In this document: piece after piece, positions 8,231 through 17,822 of the stretch
Numbering within the stretch: position 1 is the first letter of the stretch
Layout of the letters: every line of letters starts with the position of its first letter
From: Sporolactobacillus sp. THM7-7
GTDB lineage: Bacteria; Bacillota; Bacilli; Bacillales; Sporolactobacillaceae
Assembly (NCBI RefSeq): GCF_004153225.1
Contig: NZ_SEMB01000005.1
Span: forward strand, 52,073 to 116,072
Length of the DNA stretch: 64,000 nt
Direction of reading: 5' to 3'
The notes under the pieces: generated by a model
Seen by the model: the letters and a program-made list of their open reading frames with translations, nothing else
The model's database searches: none
What the model was told of the DNA's origin: nothing
Translations under genes and position numbers: made by a program

Positions 8231-8902
8231 ATGCGTATTTCAGATTTTAAGCGAACGGCGCGGGCATCATTGAAAAATTATTGGGCAGATGGTGCATTGC
8301 TGACCTTTCTCGTCTTTCTCATCAGTTCAATTCCGCCAATCGCCCTAGAAATTTATGTAAGCGGCGGAGTTAGTAACTGGATCGATCAGGAGACCCTCCC
8401 CCTCCCTGTTTATGTTGTCGAGCTTATCTATAATTTAGCCTTAATCCCATTGTCTGTCGGACTTGTTTGGTTCTTCCTTTCTCTTGTCAGGCAAAAAGAG
8501 CCGCGGATCACGGAAGCATTCGCCATTTACAAAAACGGCGTAACCGTTCTAAGAATGATCTGGGCATCGATACTGATGGGGATATTTATTTTTCTCTGGT
8601 CCCTTCTGTTTTTGATCCCGGGGATTATTAAAGCATTGTCTTATTCTCAAACGTATTATTTATTAAAAGACCACCCTGAATGGTCAGCATTGCAGGCCAT
8701 TACTGAGAGCAAAAAGCGGATGAAGGGCTATAAATGGAAATTTTTCTTGTTGAATCTGAGCTTCATCGGCTGGGCCATACTCGCTGCTATCCCGTTGCTC
8801 ATCGGTTTTTTATGGCTTGTTCCCTATATGATGGCGTCGCTTGCGGCGTTTTATCATCATACCATTGCGAACAAAGAGAATGAACCGACAGTGAATGAAT
8901 AA
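8231..8902 (+). CDS. DUF975 family integral membrane protein
   Basis: A 223-residue membrane protein with about five hydrophobic segments, starting MRISDFKRTARASLKNYW, the N-terminal signature of DUF975. The family is common in Firmicutes and has no known activity. RBS AAGGAGG precedes the ATG. The loop with SQTYYLLKDHPEWSALQAITESKKRMKGYKWKFF is also typical. Monocistronic, with a hairpin terminator after it. Confidence 0.85.
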   Translation: MRISDFKRTARASLKNYWADGALLTFLVFLISSIPPIALEIYVSGGVSNWIDQETLPLPVYVVELIYNLALIPLSVGLVWFFLSLVRQKEPRITEAFAIYKNGVTVLRMIWASILMGIFIFLWSLLFLIPGIIKALSYSQTYYLLKDHPEWSALQAITESKKRMKGYKWKFFLLNLSFIGWAILAAIPLLIGFLWLVPYMMASLAAFYHHTIANKENEPTVNE

Positions 8903-8925
8903 TCAGCGGTGGGGTCGCCCCGAAA

Positions 8926-8967
8926 AAACAATCTGTTTCCTCGAAACCGGGCAGATTGTTTTTATTT
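8926..8967 (+). terminator. Intrinsic terminator between DUF975 gene and scoB
   Basis: AAACAATCTG pairs with CAGATTGTTT, followed by TTATTTAT; it may also end the leftward sco operon. Confidence 0.75.
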
Positions 8968-9022
8968 ATCCTGGTAAACGCAAACGCGATTCGATCATCG
9001 AACCGCGTGTCCAAGATATTTT

Positions 9023-9673
9023 TTATTGATTTTGCAATCCGGGATCAACGATGAAATCGGCATCTGTTTTTTTTATAACTTCTTCGAGTGTGGCCCCCTC
9101 TTGAAACTCGATGAGTATCATCCCCTTATCTGAAAAATGGAAAACCGCGAGATCGGTAATCAGATAATCGACAACACGTTTTCCGGTCAGCGGCAACGAA
9201 CACGTCTTTTTTACTTTTGATTTTCCGTATTTGTTGACGTGGTCCATGATCACGACGATCCGCCTGGCCCCCTGGACAAGATCCATCGCTCCGCCCATGC
9301 CTTTGACCAGTTTTCCGGGGATCATCCAATTAGCCAGGTCTCCTGTTTCCGACACTTCCAATCCTCCGAGAATAGCCAGGTCAATATGTCCGCCCCGAAT
9401 CATGGCGAACGATTCAGCGCTGTCAAAATAAGAAGCACCCGGAATAGCCGTCACCGTTTCTTTCCCGGCATTAATTAAATCGGGATCAACCTCATCTGCT
9501 TTCGGGTAAGCGCCAATACCGAGCAATCCGTTTTCGGACTGAAGCATGACGTTGAAGTCTTTCGGAATCCGGTCGGCAATGAGCGTCGGCATACCGATGC
9601 CCAGATTCACGTACATCCCGTCTTTAATCTCTTTTAAAGCACGTTCCAGGATCAAATGGCGTTTTCCTCCCAT
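9023..9673 (-). CDS. scoB: 3-oxoacid (acetoacetate/succinyl) CoA-transferase subunit B
   Basis: A 216-residue beta subunit of a class I CoA-transferase. With ScoA it moves CoA between succinyl- or acetyl-CoA and acetoacetate. The catalytic glutamate is in SENGLLG (Glu47), and GIGMPTL and [14 protein letters not shown] are family motifs. It overlaps scoA by 22 bases and is the last gene of a leftward operon: thiolase, permease, scoA, scoB. B. subtilis carries the related yxjC-scoA-scoB-yxjF set. Confidence 0.92.
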   Translation of the reverse strand: MGGKRHLILERALKEIKDGMYVNLGIGMPTLIADRIPKDFNVMLQSENGLLGIGAYPKADEVDPDLINAGKETVTAIPGASYFDSAESFAMIRGGHIDLAILGGLEVSETGDLANWMIPGKLVKGMGGAMDLVQGARRIVVIMDHVNKYGKSKVKKTCSLPLTGKRVVDYLITDLAVFHFSDKGMILIEFQEGATLEEVIKKTDADFIVDPGLQNQ

Positions 9674-10386
9674 GATTCATCCCTCCCCTCTTCATCGTTG
9701 GAGGTGGTCAGCCGCTCAATCCGTTTTTCGTAGCTTTTGCCGACGAACACTTTCTGAACATAAATACCCGGTGTATGGATCTGATCCGGATCCAGCTCAC
9801 CGACACCGACGAGTTCCTCTACTTCTGCAATAGTGATTTTTCCGGCCCGGGCCGCAAGCGGATTGAAGTTGCGTGCCGTTTTCCGATAAACGAGATTGCC
9901 GTATGGATCCGCCTTCCACGCTTTCACAAGCGCGAAATCCCCGACAATACTTTGTTCCAGCAAATACGTTCGCCCGTTAAAGACCTTGTGCTCCTTGTTT
10001 TCGGCAATCGCCGTCCCGACGCCTGTGGCTGTATAAAATGCCGGGATCCCTGCACCTCCCGATCTGATCCGCTCAGCCAAAGTCCCCTGTGGTACGAGTT
10101 CGACCTCAAACTCTCCGCTCAGAAACTGCTGTTCGAACAGTTTGTTCTCCCCGACATAAGAGGCAACCATCTTTTTTAACTGTTTATTTTCCAGAAGCAG
10201 GCCCAGGCCCCAGTCGTCAACCCCGCAGTTGTTGCTGACAACGGTCAGCTCTTTGACCCCTGTCTGGCGCAGGCCGAGAATCAGTTTCTCGGGAATGCCG
10301 CACAGACCGAATCCGCCGACAATCAGCATGTCTCCGTCCTTAATCCCATCGATCGCTTCTTCAATGGCAGGGACTACTTTATTCAT
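9652..10386 (-). CDS. scoA: 3-oxoacid CoA-transferase subunit A
   Basis: A 244-residue alpha subunit with the CoA-binding loop [10 protein letters not shown] (residues 24-33) and [14 protein letters not shown]. It forms the heteromeric CoA-transferase with ScoB, and the two cistrons overlap, suggesting coupled translation. It lies 31 bases after the permease gene. In this context the enzyme activates imported or internally formed acetoacetate to acetoacetyl-CoA for cleavage by the thiolase. Confidence 0.92.
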   Translation of the reverse strand: MNKVVPAIEEAIDGIKDGDMLIVGGFGLCGIPEKLILGLRQTGVKELTVVSNNCGVDDWGLGLLLENKQLKKMVASYVGENKLFEQQFLSGEFEVELVPQGTLAERIRSGGAGIPAFYTATGVGTAIAENKEHKVFNGRTYLLEQSIVGDFALVKAWKADPYGNLVYRKTARNFNPLAARAGKITIAEVEELVGVGELDPDQIHTPGIYVQKVFVGKSYEKRIERLTTSNDEEGRDESWEENAI

Positions 10387-10417
10387 CTGCTTCTCTTCCT
10401 CCCTTTTATCTAATGAT

Positions 10418-11803
10418 CTAAATAAACAGCGAACTGCCGAAAGCGATAAGAAAGACCGTTGCCGTTTTCAAAACAGTAATCGCAAAAATATCTTTGTACG
10501 ACTGGCGGTGCGTCAGACCGGTAATCGCGAGCAACGTGATCACGGCACCATTATGGGGCAGCGTATCCATCCCTCCGGAAGCCATTGACGCGATACGGTG
10601 AAGCAGTTCTGGGCTGATCCCGAGGCTGTTTGCAACTTGCAGGTACTGATGGCTCATCACTTCTAAAGCAATGGACAGACCGCCGGACGCCGATCCGGTA
10701 ATCCCTGAAAGAATGTTCACAGAAACGGCTTCAGAGATGAGCGGATTGCTGCTGGCGTGAAATATATGATTCTGAATGGCTGAAAAACCAGGAAGTGTTT
10801 TCACTACATTCCCAAAGCCGACTTCGGAAGCCGTATTGAAAATGGCAAGCAGTGCCCCCATTGCCGCAGTTGTGAGTCCGGCAGACAGTCGGGTTTTCAT
10901 CCTTCTCACTTTAATCAGCATCGCCGTTAGAATACCCAATGTCAACGCAACAATTAAAGACCATGAAGAAACGAGCGTACTGACATCGGCAATATGGAAG
11001 ATTTCTTTCAGGTCGCCGGAATCGTACCAATGCTTTGCGGAGATCGCTCCGCGGCTGAACAGATAATTCAATGTAATCACTACGATTAGCGGTAAAATAG
11101 AAAGCCAGAAATTCGGCATGTTGGCCTGATCGTCATTTTCAGGTTCATTCTTATGTCCGGAACCGTACCCTTCACCTTTGGCAAGCGCCTGTCTGCGGCG
11201 ATATTCCAGCCAGAGCATGCCGCCCGTAAAAACGATAATCGAACCGATGATGCCGACGAGCGGCGCGGCGTAGGTATCTGTTCCGAAGTAATTCGTCGGA
11301 ATGATGTTCTGGATCTGCGGTGTCCCAGGAAGCGCATCCATCGTGTACGTAAACGCACCAAGCGCGATCGCTCCCGGGATCAGCCGCTTCGGAATGTCCG
11401 CTTCCTTAAAGATAGCCGCCGCGAACGGATAAACGGCAAAAGCCACGACGAAGAGGGAGACCCCTCCGTAAGTCAAAACGGAACAGGCAAGCACGACGGA
11501 AAGAATCGCCCGCTTCGACCCTAATGATTTGACAATCGTCTGGGCAATCGACGAGGCCGCTCCGGTCATTTCCATGACTTTGCCGAAAATAGCCCCTAAT
11601 AAAAAGATTGGAAAAAAAGATTTGACATAATGGGCTGCATGAGTCATATAGACTTCTGTGTAGCTCGGGAGCAGATGGCCGCCGGATAAAAGCACGGCCA
11701 GCAAAGTGACGGCCGGCGCGACAATGATAACCGGATAACCCCGATAAGCCAGAAAGATGAGTAGTCCGAGCGCAAGAATGATAGCAAAAATCTGAAAAGC
11801 CAT
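10418..11803 (-). CDS. GntP family permease (YxjC-like)
   Basis: A 461-residue transporter with about 12 hydrophobic segments. GntP-family marks include the loop [19 protein letters not shown] and the late [10 protein letters not shown] and [17 protein letters not shown] stretches. GntP proteins are proton symporters for gluconate and other hydroxy acids. The neighbours (thiolase, scoAB, divergent 3-hydroxybutyrate dehydrogenase) point to 3-hydroxybutyrate or acetoacetate as substrate; this is inference. ATG follows GGGGGAGATG. A cre site lies in the 85-base gap after the thiolase gene. Confidence 0.88.
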   Translation of the reverse strand: MAFQIFAIILALGLLIFLAYRGYPVIIVAPAVTLLAVLLSGGHLLPSYTEVYMTHAAHYVKSFFPIFLLGAIFGKVMEMTGAASSIAQTIVKSLGSKRAILSVVLACSVLTYGGVSLFVVAFAVYPFAAAIFKEADIPKRLIPGAIALGAFTYTMDALPGTPQIQNIIPTNYFGTDTYAAPLVGIIGSIIVFTGGMLWLEYRRRQALAKGEGYGSGHKNEPENDDQANMPNFWLSILPLIVVITLNYLFSRGAISAKHWYDSGDLKEIFHIADVSTLVSSWSLIVALTLGILTAMLIKVRRMKTRLSAGLTTAAMGALLAIFNTASEVGFGNVVKTLPGFSAIQNHIFHASSNPLISEAVSVNILSGITGSASGGLSIALEVMSHQYLQVANSLGISPELLHRIASMASGGMDTLPHNGAVITLLAITGLTHRQSYKDIFAITVLKTATVFLIAFGSSLFI

Positions 11804-11855
11804 GAATCATCTCCCCCTTTTCGTTTGGAAAAAGTACACCGGAATCCCTCATGTT

Positions 11856-11869
11856 TGAAATCGCTTACA
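11856..11869. promoter_or_regulatory. CcpA cre site inside the ketone-body operon
   Basis: TGAAATCGCTTACA matches the cre consensus TGWAANCGNTNWCA at every fixed position. It lies between the thiolase stop and the permease start, so it could block elongation or an internal promoter when glucose is present. Confidence 0.7.
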
Positions 11870-11887
11870 TTTCTTAGCGCTTTTTCA

Positions 11888-13066
11888 TTAACATCGCTCA
11901 ACGATAAGGGCCGTTCCCTGTCCTCCGCCAACACACAATGCGGCGAGCCCTCTTTTCACGCCCGTCCGCCGCATCCCATACAAGAGCGTGACTAATATGC
12001 GTGCACCCGATGCGCCGATCGGATGACCGAGCGCGATCGCGCCCCCGCTGATATTTACTTTCTCCCCGTCTATTTTTAAATCGTCAATCACGGCCAGGGA
12101 TTGGGCGGCAAAGGCTTCGTTCACCTCAAGCAAATCGATATCACTCGCGGTTAACCCGGCTTTTTCTAACGCATTTTTTGATGCTGGAACCGGTCCATAG
12201 CCCATGATTTCAGGATCGAGCGCCGCATTGGCATAAGATTGGATTGAGGCCAGAATATCGAGATCCAGCGCTTCGGCTTTATCCCGCGACATCAGGACGA
12301 GCATCGCGGCGCCGTCATTGATCCCGGATGCGTTTTCTGCCGTTACGGTCCCATTTTCTTTAAAACCCGGCCGGAGCCTGGCCAGGCTTTCGAGCGTCAG
12401 GCTGTGACGGGGATGTTCATCCTCACAAACGATAACTGTTTTCCCCTTTTTTGACAACTGGACAGAGACAATCTCCTGCTTGAAATATCCTGAACGCTGC
12501 GCCTCCTCTGCCTTCTGCTGGCTTTTCAACGCGAATGTATCCTGCCTTTCGAGGCTGATTTGCCAGCGCTCCGCGATATTCTCAGCGGTAACACCCATGT
12601 GATAGTGATGGAAAACGTCCGCCAGGCCGTCTTTTATCATCGCATCCTCAATCTGCGCATGCCCCATCTTCTTTCCCCAGCGACAATGTTCGAGAAGATA
12701 AGGGGGTGCGGCTCATATTTTCCGTACCGCCTGCAAGAACGGCCTGTGCTTCGCCAAGCGCGATCATCTGCGCACCCAGGATAACCGCCCTTAATCCGGA
12801 TCCGCATACCATATTGACAGTCAGTGCCGGAACGGTTTCAGGAACGCCAGTATAAATTCCGACCTGCCGGGCCACGTTCTGTCCAAGTCCGGCGGATAAA
12901 ACATTGCCGACGATGACTTCTCGATCATCTTTTCGGAGATTTTCGCTCGCCGGATCGCTTCTCTCGCTGCCGTTACCCCGAGGTCGATGGCTGACACTCC
13001 GGTAAAACAGCCCCCGAAAGCTCCGATCGGTGTTCTCGCCGCACCAACAATCACAACCTCTTTCAT
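11888..13066 (-). pseudogene. Acetyl-CoA acetyltransferase with two compensating frameshifts
   Basis: A thiolase that would interconvert two acetyl-CoA and acetoacetyl-CoA. Total length, 1179 bases, is right for an intact 392-residue protein, but the frame shifts twice. The N-terminal piece, [19 protein letters not shown], runs to about 12921, where one base appears missing before [15 protein letters not shown]. The middle piece, with the acyl-Cys motif [11 protein letters not shown], runs to a C5 run (GGGGG at 12702-12706 on the plus strand), where one base is extra. The rest reads [11 protein letters not shown] through [11 protein letters not shown] (catalytic His) to CVGGGQG (second Cys). 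All active-site residues survive, so either two sequencing errors or a young pseudogene is possible. The start has AGGAGG upstream. Confidence 0.85.
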
Positions 13067-13233
13067 AGAAACAGCCTCCTTTCCGGATTGATGACTCATC
13101 CACAGATTCGGTTAGCCGCCCTTTGCTGAGTCGCTTTATTGTATTGCGTTCACCCGGCAATTATGTAGCGATTTTTCCGTTCTAATTCTTTTAGTCTGTT
13201 TTTATACATGTAATAACCCGGTCTCTGTTTTTT

Positions 13234-13247
13234 TGTAAACGTTATCA
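13234..13247. promoter_or_regulatory. CcpA cre site between the thiolase operon and bdh
   Basis: TGTAAACGTTATCA fits the cre consensus TGWAANCGNTNWCA perfectly and sits in the divergent promoter region, about 65 bases before bdh. Carbon catabolite repression of both transcription units is expected. Confidence 0.8.
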
Positions 13248-13313
13248 TTTTTGCTTGCCCGGAATTTTAATAGCCTTTAAATGAAGAGGATCTGACAATT
13301 GGAGGGAAAGAAA

Positions 13314-14090
13314 ATGTTAAAAAACAAAGTGGCCGTGATTACCGGATCGGCCAGGGGGATTGGTTTTGAAATAGGAAAAGCGTTTGCCGAAGAAGGGGCA
13401 ACGGTCGTTTTATCCGATATCAATGAGCCGGACGCCACCGAAGCAGCCGCGTCTTTGCGAAGTTCCGGACTGTCGGTTCAGGCGATGAGAGCCGACGTGA
13501 CTCAGGAAACAGAGATCAAACAGCTCATTGCCGGGACAGAAAAAAAGTACGGCCGAGCAGATATTTTTGTGAATAACGCGGGCCTTCAGCATGTCGCGCC
13601 GATTGAAGACTTTCCAATTGAAAAATTCGAACAGATGATCCGAGTGATGCTCATCGCACCATTTCTTGCGATCAAACACGTTTTACCGATCATGAAGAAA
13701 CAAGGGTCCGGCAGAATCATCAACATCGCGTCCATTAACGGGCTGATTGGTTTCGCCAATAAAGCGGCCTACAACAGTGCCAAGCATGGCGTCATTGGGC
13801 TGACCCGGGTCGCCGCACTGGAAAGCGCTGCATCGGGCATCACCGTCAACGCGCTTTGCCCGGGTTATGTCGATACGAAACTGGTACGCGGACAGCTTGA
13901 GGACCTGGCGCGGACAAGAAACGTACCATTTGAGAAAGTACTGGAAGAAGTGATCTTTCCTCTTGTTCCCCAGCACCGGCTCCTTGACGTAAAAGAAATC
14001 GCGGATTATGCCGTTTTCCTTGCGAGTGATGCCTCCAGAGGCATAACCGGGCAGGCCGTCGTTTTGGATGGCGGATATACCGCACAATAA
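13314..14090 (+). CDS. bdh: 3-hydroxybutyrate dehydrogenase (SDR family)
   Basis: A 258-residue NAD-dependent short-chain dehydrogenase predicted to oxidise 3-hydroxybutyrate to acetoacetate. Cofactor motif GSARGIGFEIG, then NNAG, catalytic Ser in ASINGLIGF and the YNSAK pair. The segment ALCPGYVDTKLVRGQLEDLARTR is typical of bacterial 3-hydroxybutyrate dehydrogenases. ATG at 13314 is chosen because GGAGGG lies inside the longer TTG-initiated frame. It is divergent from the thiolase/scoAB operon and functionally completes it. Confidence 0.88.
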   Translation: MLKNKVAVITGSARGIGFEIGKAFAEEGATVVLSDINEPDATEAAASLRSSGLSVQAMRADVTQETEIKQLIAGTEKKYGRADIFVNNAGLQHVAPIEDFPIEKFEQMIRVMLIAPFLAIKHVLPIMKKQGSGRIINIASINGLIGFANKAAYNSAKHGVIGLTRVAALESAASGITVNALCPGYVDTKLVRGQLEDLARTRNVPFEKVLEEVIFPLVPQHRLLDVKEIADYAVFLASDASRGITGQAVVLDGGYTAQ

Positions 14091-14093
14091 CGT

Positions 14094-14136
14094 AAACAGC
14101 CGGTCCGAAGCTTTTCAGGCCGGCTGTTTGGTTTTT
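14094..14136. terminator. Terminator between bdh and the P450 gene
   Basis: AAACAGCCGG pairs with CCGGCTGTTT, followed by GGTTTTTAT. It lies between convergent genes and may work in both directions. Confidence 0.8.
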
Positions 14137-15418
14137 ATATGAAATCATGTTCATCCTCCCTTTCTCTGACGTGCTTCATCACGAAACCGCTCTTCGGCAA
14201 AGTGGGGATTCGCGTAAAATCGATGCTTAAATCCTGTACTGGCACGTCATAATCGATACGGTTCGCTAAAAAATGGAGGCTGGCCTCCATCACATGGATT
14301 GTCAGCCACTCCCCGGCGCAGCGGTGGCCCATATGCCGGTCACCGCCGCCCTGAGGGATCCAATCAAAGGTGCCCCCTTTCCAATCGTTAAAGCGCTCCG
14401 GACGAAATTCATCTGGCTGATCCCAAATACGTGGGTCGTGGTTCATCCCGTATACATCCAAAAGAACTAGAGTACCGCTTTTGAACAAATACTGCCTCCA
14501 TGTAAAATCACGGCGTACCCGCGCGCCGACGAACGGGGTAAAAGGATAAAAACGGCGGACTTCCTGAACAAACTGCTCCACATCCTGCCCCTCGCCGGAA
14601 CGAAGCTTCTCCAGATACTCCGGATGTTCATACAGGGCATGTGCACCAAAGACGATATACGTTGCGATGGCGACGATCGGTCTTAAAATATTCAGGAGCT
14701 CGACAGCGGCGATTTTGGGTTCCAAACGCTTACCGTTCAGTTCCCGGTGCCAGGCCATCTCATAGGCTGCCGTGCCTTTTGGCGGATTCAGCTCTCCTTT
14801 GCGAATCCGGTCGATCACCCCTTCGATCCATCGCTCCGATCTTGTACGGGCCGCTCTCCCCCGCCAATGTCTCGGACCGATCGCGCCAAATCCACCGACC
14901 ATTTCCGACAAATCATCGGCAGTTTTCCCGACGTCGGTACCTTTGAGGGGTACGCCGGCCCATGCGCAGGCGATCCGACAAAGCATTTTCTTCAGTTCAT
15001 CAAAAAGAATCACCTGATCCATCGTTTTCCATTCTTTTAAAGCGTCCGACCACTCGGACCGGGCAAGCGCGACTATTTTTTGAAGCTTTTCCGGCGTCAT
15101 GAGCGACAGAAACAATTGTTTCCGATGCTTATGAACCTCGCCATCAAGCCCCTGAACCCCCTTCTGACCGATCAGCGTTTTCTGGATCCTCTTGAGCGCT
15201 ACGCCCTTTCGTTCGAATTTCTCGGGATCATAAAAAAGCTCAGCGGCATCCTTTCCGCTCATGCAAATCACATTCTGAGCGAATAAACGGGTCTGAAAGA
15301 TGTCAGTTTGAAGGCGCCGGCGCCGGTTGGCGATAAACAGATACCCTTCCGAAAGCAAGGACAAACTATGATCCAGACCTTCATCGCGGGGAATGTCAAT
15401 ATGTAGGTTCATACTCAT
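14135..15418 (-). CDS. cypC: Cytochrome P450 CYP152, fatty-acid peroxygenase type
   Basis: A 427-residue heme protein that uses hydrogen peroxide to hydroxylate fatty acids at alpha or beta carbons. The heme-binding segment is QGGGDRHMGHRCAGEW, with thiolate Cys367. The distal helix has LRPIVAIATY, with the Arg-Pro pair (about residue 245) that in CYP152 enzymes binds the substrate carboxylate in place of the usual acid-alcohol pair. The N-terminal IDIPRDEGLDHSLSLLSEGYLFI is typical of B. subtilis CypC. ATG follows AGGAGGG. No redox-partner gene is needed, and none is adjacent. Confidence 0.92.
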   Translation of the reverse strand: MSMNLHIDIPRDEGLDHSLSLLSEGYLFIANRRRRLQTDIFQTRLFAQNVICMSGKDAAELFYDPEKFERKGVALKRIQKTLIGQKGVQGLDGEVHKHRKQLFLSLMTPEKLQKIVALARSEWSDALKEWKTMDQVILFDELKKMLCRIACAWAGVPLKGTDVGKTADDLSEMVGGFGAIGPRHWRGRAARTRSERWIEGVIDRIRKGELNPPKGTAAYEMAWHRELNGKRLEPKIAAVELLNILRPIVAIATYIVFGAHALYEHPEYLEKLRSGEGQDVEQFVQEVRRFYPFTPFVGARVRRDFTWRQYLFKSGTLVLLDVYGMNHDPRIWDQPDEFRPERFNDWKGGTFDWIPQGGGDRHMGHRCAGEWLTIHVMEASLHFLANRIDYDVPVQDLSIDFTRIPTLPKSGFVMKHVREREDEHDFI

Positions 15419-15535
15419 GATTTACCCTCCTTTTTGCTATTTGTATTAACCTTCGTATTTGTCTTTCCGACGGAATTTATTCATGATATCCTTTTCATTT
15501 GCCTCCCCTTTTTGATGTGGATTTTGTGGTGTTTT

Positions 15536-15566
15536 TGTTTATTTGGAACATAGTTTTATCAAAACA
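15536..15566 (-). promoter_or_regulatory. Ter-like site for replication terminator protein (site 2, inverted)
   Basis: Read on the minus strand, this carries ACTATGTTCCAAATAAACA and agrees with site 1 (2375-2405) at 27 of 31 positions; one of the differences (T to C) falls at the Y position of the Ter consensus. It lies in the spacer between the P450 gene and the chemotaxis-receptor remnant. Its conserved half faces left, so by analogy it should stop forks moving rightward, forming a trap with site 1. Confidence 0.68.
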
Positions 15567-15644
15567 CTTATACAGAGAACCCGCTTATTTTCATTCTTGG
15601 CGGTTTTTTGGCCTTTTCCCCGCTGTTCATGTGCGAAAAATAAG

Positions 15645-16279
15645 TTACCATTTAAAGTTATTAGTCAGGCGATCCAACTTATGCGCCTTCAGAGCAAGCG
15701 ACTCGGCATCGCTTGAGAAGTCGAGCATTGTTTGGCTGACCCTGTCCATCGTTTCGGAGACTTTGCTGGCCCCGGACGCCGACTCTTCAGCAATGGTTGT
15801 AATAGATTCCCTCATTTTGACCCCGATCTGACCAACTGTCCGAAAATCTTCAGACATCGACTGCATGCTTTTCCCAATGATCTGCATTTGTTCGTTAATC
15901 TTTCTAAACCGCTCTCCGGTCATGTTCATTTGTTGTGATCCTGTGCCCACTTGTTCATAGCTCTTCTTTAAGGAATGGCTCATGGCTTCGGCCTCTTCCT
16001 GCATTCCCTTGTATATAGCTTCACCGTTTTATCGCCGGGATTTAAAAGATAATCCACAACGCGCGTATCTTTTGAGCGAAATAACGAACCGATTTCCGTG
16101 ATTTGTACCACGCGATCCCCCTCTTTTCCTGCATCGTCCACTTTTTGCAGAGCCATAACCAGCAGAACCGAAGATAGAGCAAAAAATAGAAACATCAGCA
16201 GCAGGAGGAACACCAGATTCAGTACGTATTTTTTAGTCATACTTAAATCATTCCAATAGGACTTTCGCAACAGAAACAT
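15645..16279 (-). pseudogene. Methyl-accepting chemotaxis protein remnant
   Basis: Two pieces in different frames. The first (16279 to about 16004) is an N-terminal cytoplasmic tail, one transmembrane helix (residues about 20-45) and the start of a sensor domain (TEIGSLFRSKDTRVVDYLLNPGDKTVKLYT). The second (16004-15645) begins QEEAEAMSHSLKKSYEQ and is the last ~120 residues of a signalling domain (IAEESASGASKVSETMDRVSQTMLDFS). The rest of the sensor, the second membrane helix, HAMP and most of the signalling hairpin are missing, so this is an internal deletion with frameshift rather than a single indel. Confidence 0.8.
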
Positions 16280-16668
16280 TTGAATCCCCCTTCGATCAGC
16301 CTATATAAAAAGTCATAAAACGCCACAAAACAAGTATTCATCGAAACCGATTTTCAAGCAAGAAAGAGAAAGTAAAAATTATGTAAAAATTGATTTATAT
16401 TCTTTTAGAACGGATTGGAGCATCATTGTTTCAAACAGGCATTCTTTTATTCTGTGTAAAGTCCTGATAAGCTTTTTTCTCAAAAAATGAGAAAAGAAGT
16501 CTATCTTCTTCATCTCGAATCATAGATTTTAGAGATGAAGAAACAGTTGCCGACTGGCAAATGTTTCACGCAGCAAAGGCTTCATTTTTCTGATACTTAC
16601 ATCCTCCGGGAATTTTATACTTTCTGGACGGACAAGCAAAGATTCGCCGGATGACAGGAGGGACCAGT
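16280..16668. other. Intergenic region upstream of spoIIP
   Basis: No gene seen. Two hairpins are visible: CTTTTTTCTCA with TGAGAAAAGAAG (about 16470-16499) and TTCTTCATCTC with GAGATGAAGAA (about 16505-16543). A sigma-E type promoter for spoIIP would be expected here, but I could not identify it with confidence. Confidence 0.5.
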
Positions 16669-17772
16669 TTGAAACATCGGATACCGCCGAAATCGCCGTC
16701 TTTATTTCAGGAACTCTTCTCACGTTATGTTTTTCTACTGATCCTGATCTACGGTATGGCCATTTTAATCATTGTCGGCCAGGTGAAAATTAACTTTATC
16801 GACGAAGCGCTTCAGAAAGCCGAATGGCCGTCGGATACGCTTCTGCGGGAAACGCTGGGCAATGAAAATGTTCTGTTTAACCATGCCGTCAAGGATACCC
16901 TACCGACAAAAAACATCTATCATCTCATGCTGGAAGCGATGACCGACATCCGCTTTGATGACGTCCGCAGTCTATTCGGTTCGGAACTGCCCGGATTCTC
17001 TCTCTATAACACGAAAATCTTTATTGCCGGCGAAGGGCTTGATTACACAAATCTTCCAAAGGAATCCCCGCCGCCGCCGGAAATCATACTGGAGAAACCT
17101 TCCCCGAAAAAGCCGGAGAAAAAGAAACCAGAACCGCCGGCGAATTCAAATATGAAAAGGGTCGTCTTCATCTATCACACCCATCCGTGGGAGTCTTATA
17201 AACCCGCCTTGAAAGGAGAAAAAAATGAGGCGAGTGCAACCAGCTACGATTCGGACCGCAACGTAGCGATGGACGGCGCGAAAGTGGGAGAAGTGCTCAG
17301 CGAAAACGGAATCGGATTCATTCACGATAAAAGCAATGGTTGGGGATATAACGAGGCTTATCAGGCTTCGCGAAAGGTAGTCCGGGCCGCGATAAAGAAA
17401 AATCCCGACGTAACCTATCTGATCGACATTCATCGGGATTCGGCACCAAAGACATTTACCACGACGTCGATTCGCCAAAGCCGTTACGCCCGGATCAGTT
17501 TCATCATCGGTGAAGCGAATCCGAACTATTCGGCCAATCTGTATTTGGCGAAACAATTGAAAAAGCATCTGGATAAGCGATATCCCGGACTGGTCCGAGG
17601 TGTCGTCGGTAAAACAAAGTACGATGGCAACGGGATTTATAACCAGGATTTATCAAAAAATGCCCTGCTCGTCGAGATCGGGGGCGTCGACAATACGGTT
17701 GATGAAGTCAGTCGCGCGTCGGAAGCGTTTGCCGAGGCGCTGAGCGCGGTGATCAAAGAAAGAACAAAATAA
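16669..17772 (+). CDS. spoIIP: Stage II sporulation protein P
   Basis: A 367-residue membrane-anchored amidase/endopeptidase which, in complex with SpoIID and SpoIIM, degrades septal peptidoglycan during engulfment. There is one N-terminal membrane helix (residues about 16-40), a Pro/Lys-rich linker (PPPPEIILEKPSPKKPEKKK) and the amidase domain with IYHTHPWESY, YLIDIHRDSAP and LLVEIGGVDNT carrying the zinc ligands and catalytic acid. TTG at 16669 is chosen because AGGAGGG is correctly spaced. B. subtilis pairs spoIIP with gpr; no gpr is present here. A clear marker of an endospore former. Confidence 0.93.
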   Translation: MKHRIPPKSPSLFQELFSRYVFLLILIYGMAILIIVGQVKINFIDEALQKAEWPSDTLLRETLGNENVLFNHAVKDTLPTKNIYHLMLEAMTDIRFDDVRSLFGSELPGFSLYNTKIFIAGEGLDYTNLPKESPPPPEIILEKPSPKKPEKKKPEPPANSNMKRVVFIYHTHPWESYKPALKGEKNEASATSYDSDRNVAMDGAKVGEVLSENGIGFIHDKSNGWGYNEAYQASRKVVRAAIKKNPDVTYLIDIHRDSAPKTFTTTSIRQSRYARISFIIGEANPNYSANLYLAKQLKKHLDKRYPGLVRGVVGKTKYDGNGIYNQDLSKNALLVEIGGVDNTVDEVSRASEAFAEALSAVIKERTK

Positions 17773-17782
17773 GGAAAACTTG

Positions 17783-17822
17783 GTTCAGCCCGGCTTCGGG
17801 CTAGGCTGAACGTTGTTTTTTT
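17783..17822 (+). terminator. Terminator after spoIIP
   Basis: GTTCAGCC pairs with GGCTGAAC around a GC-rich TTCG-loop stem, then GTTGTTTTTTT. Confidence 0.85.
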
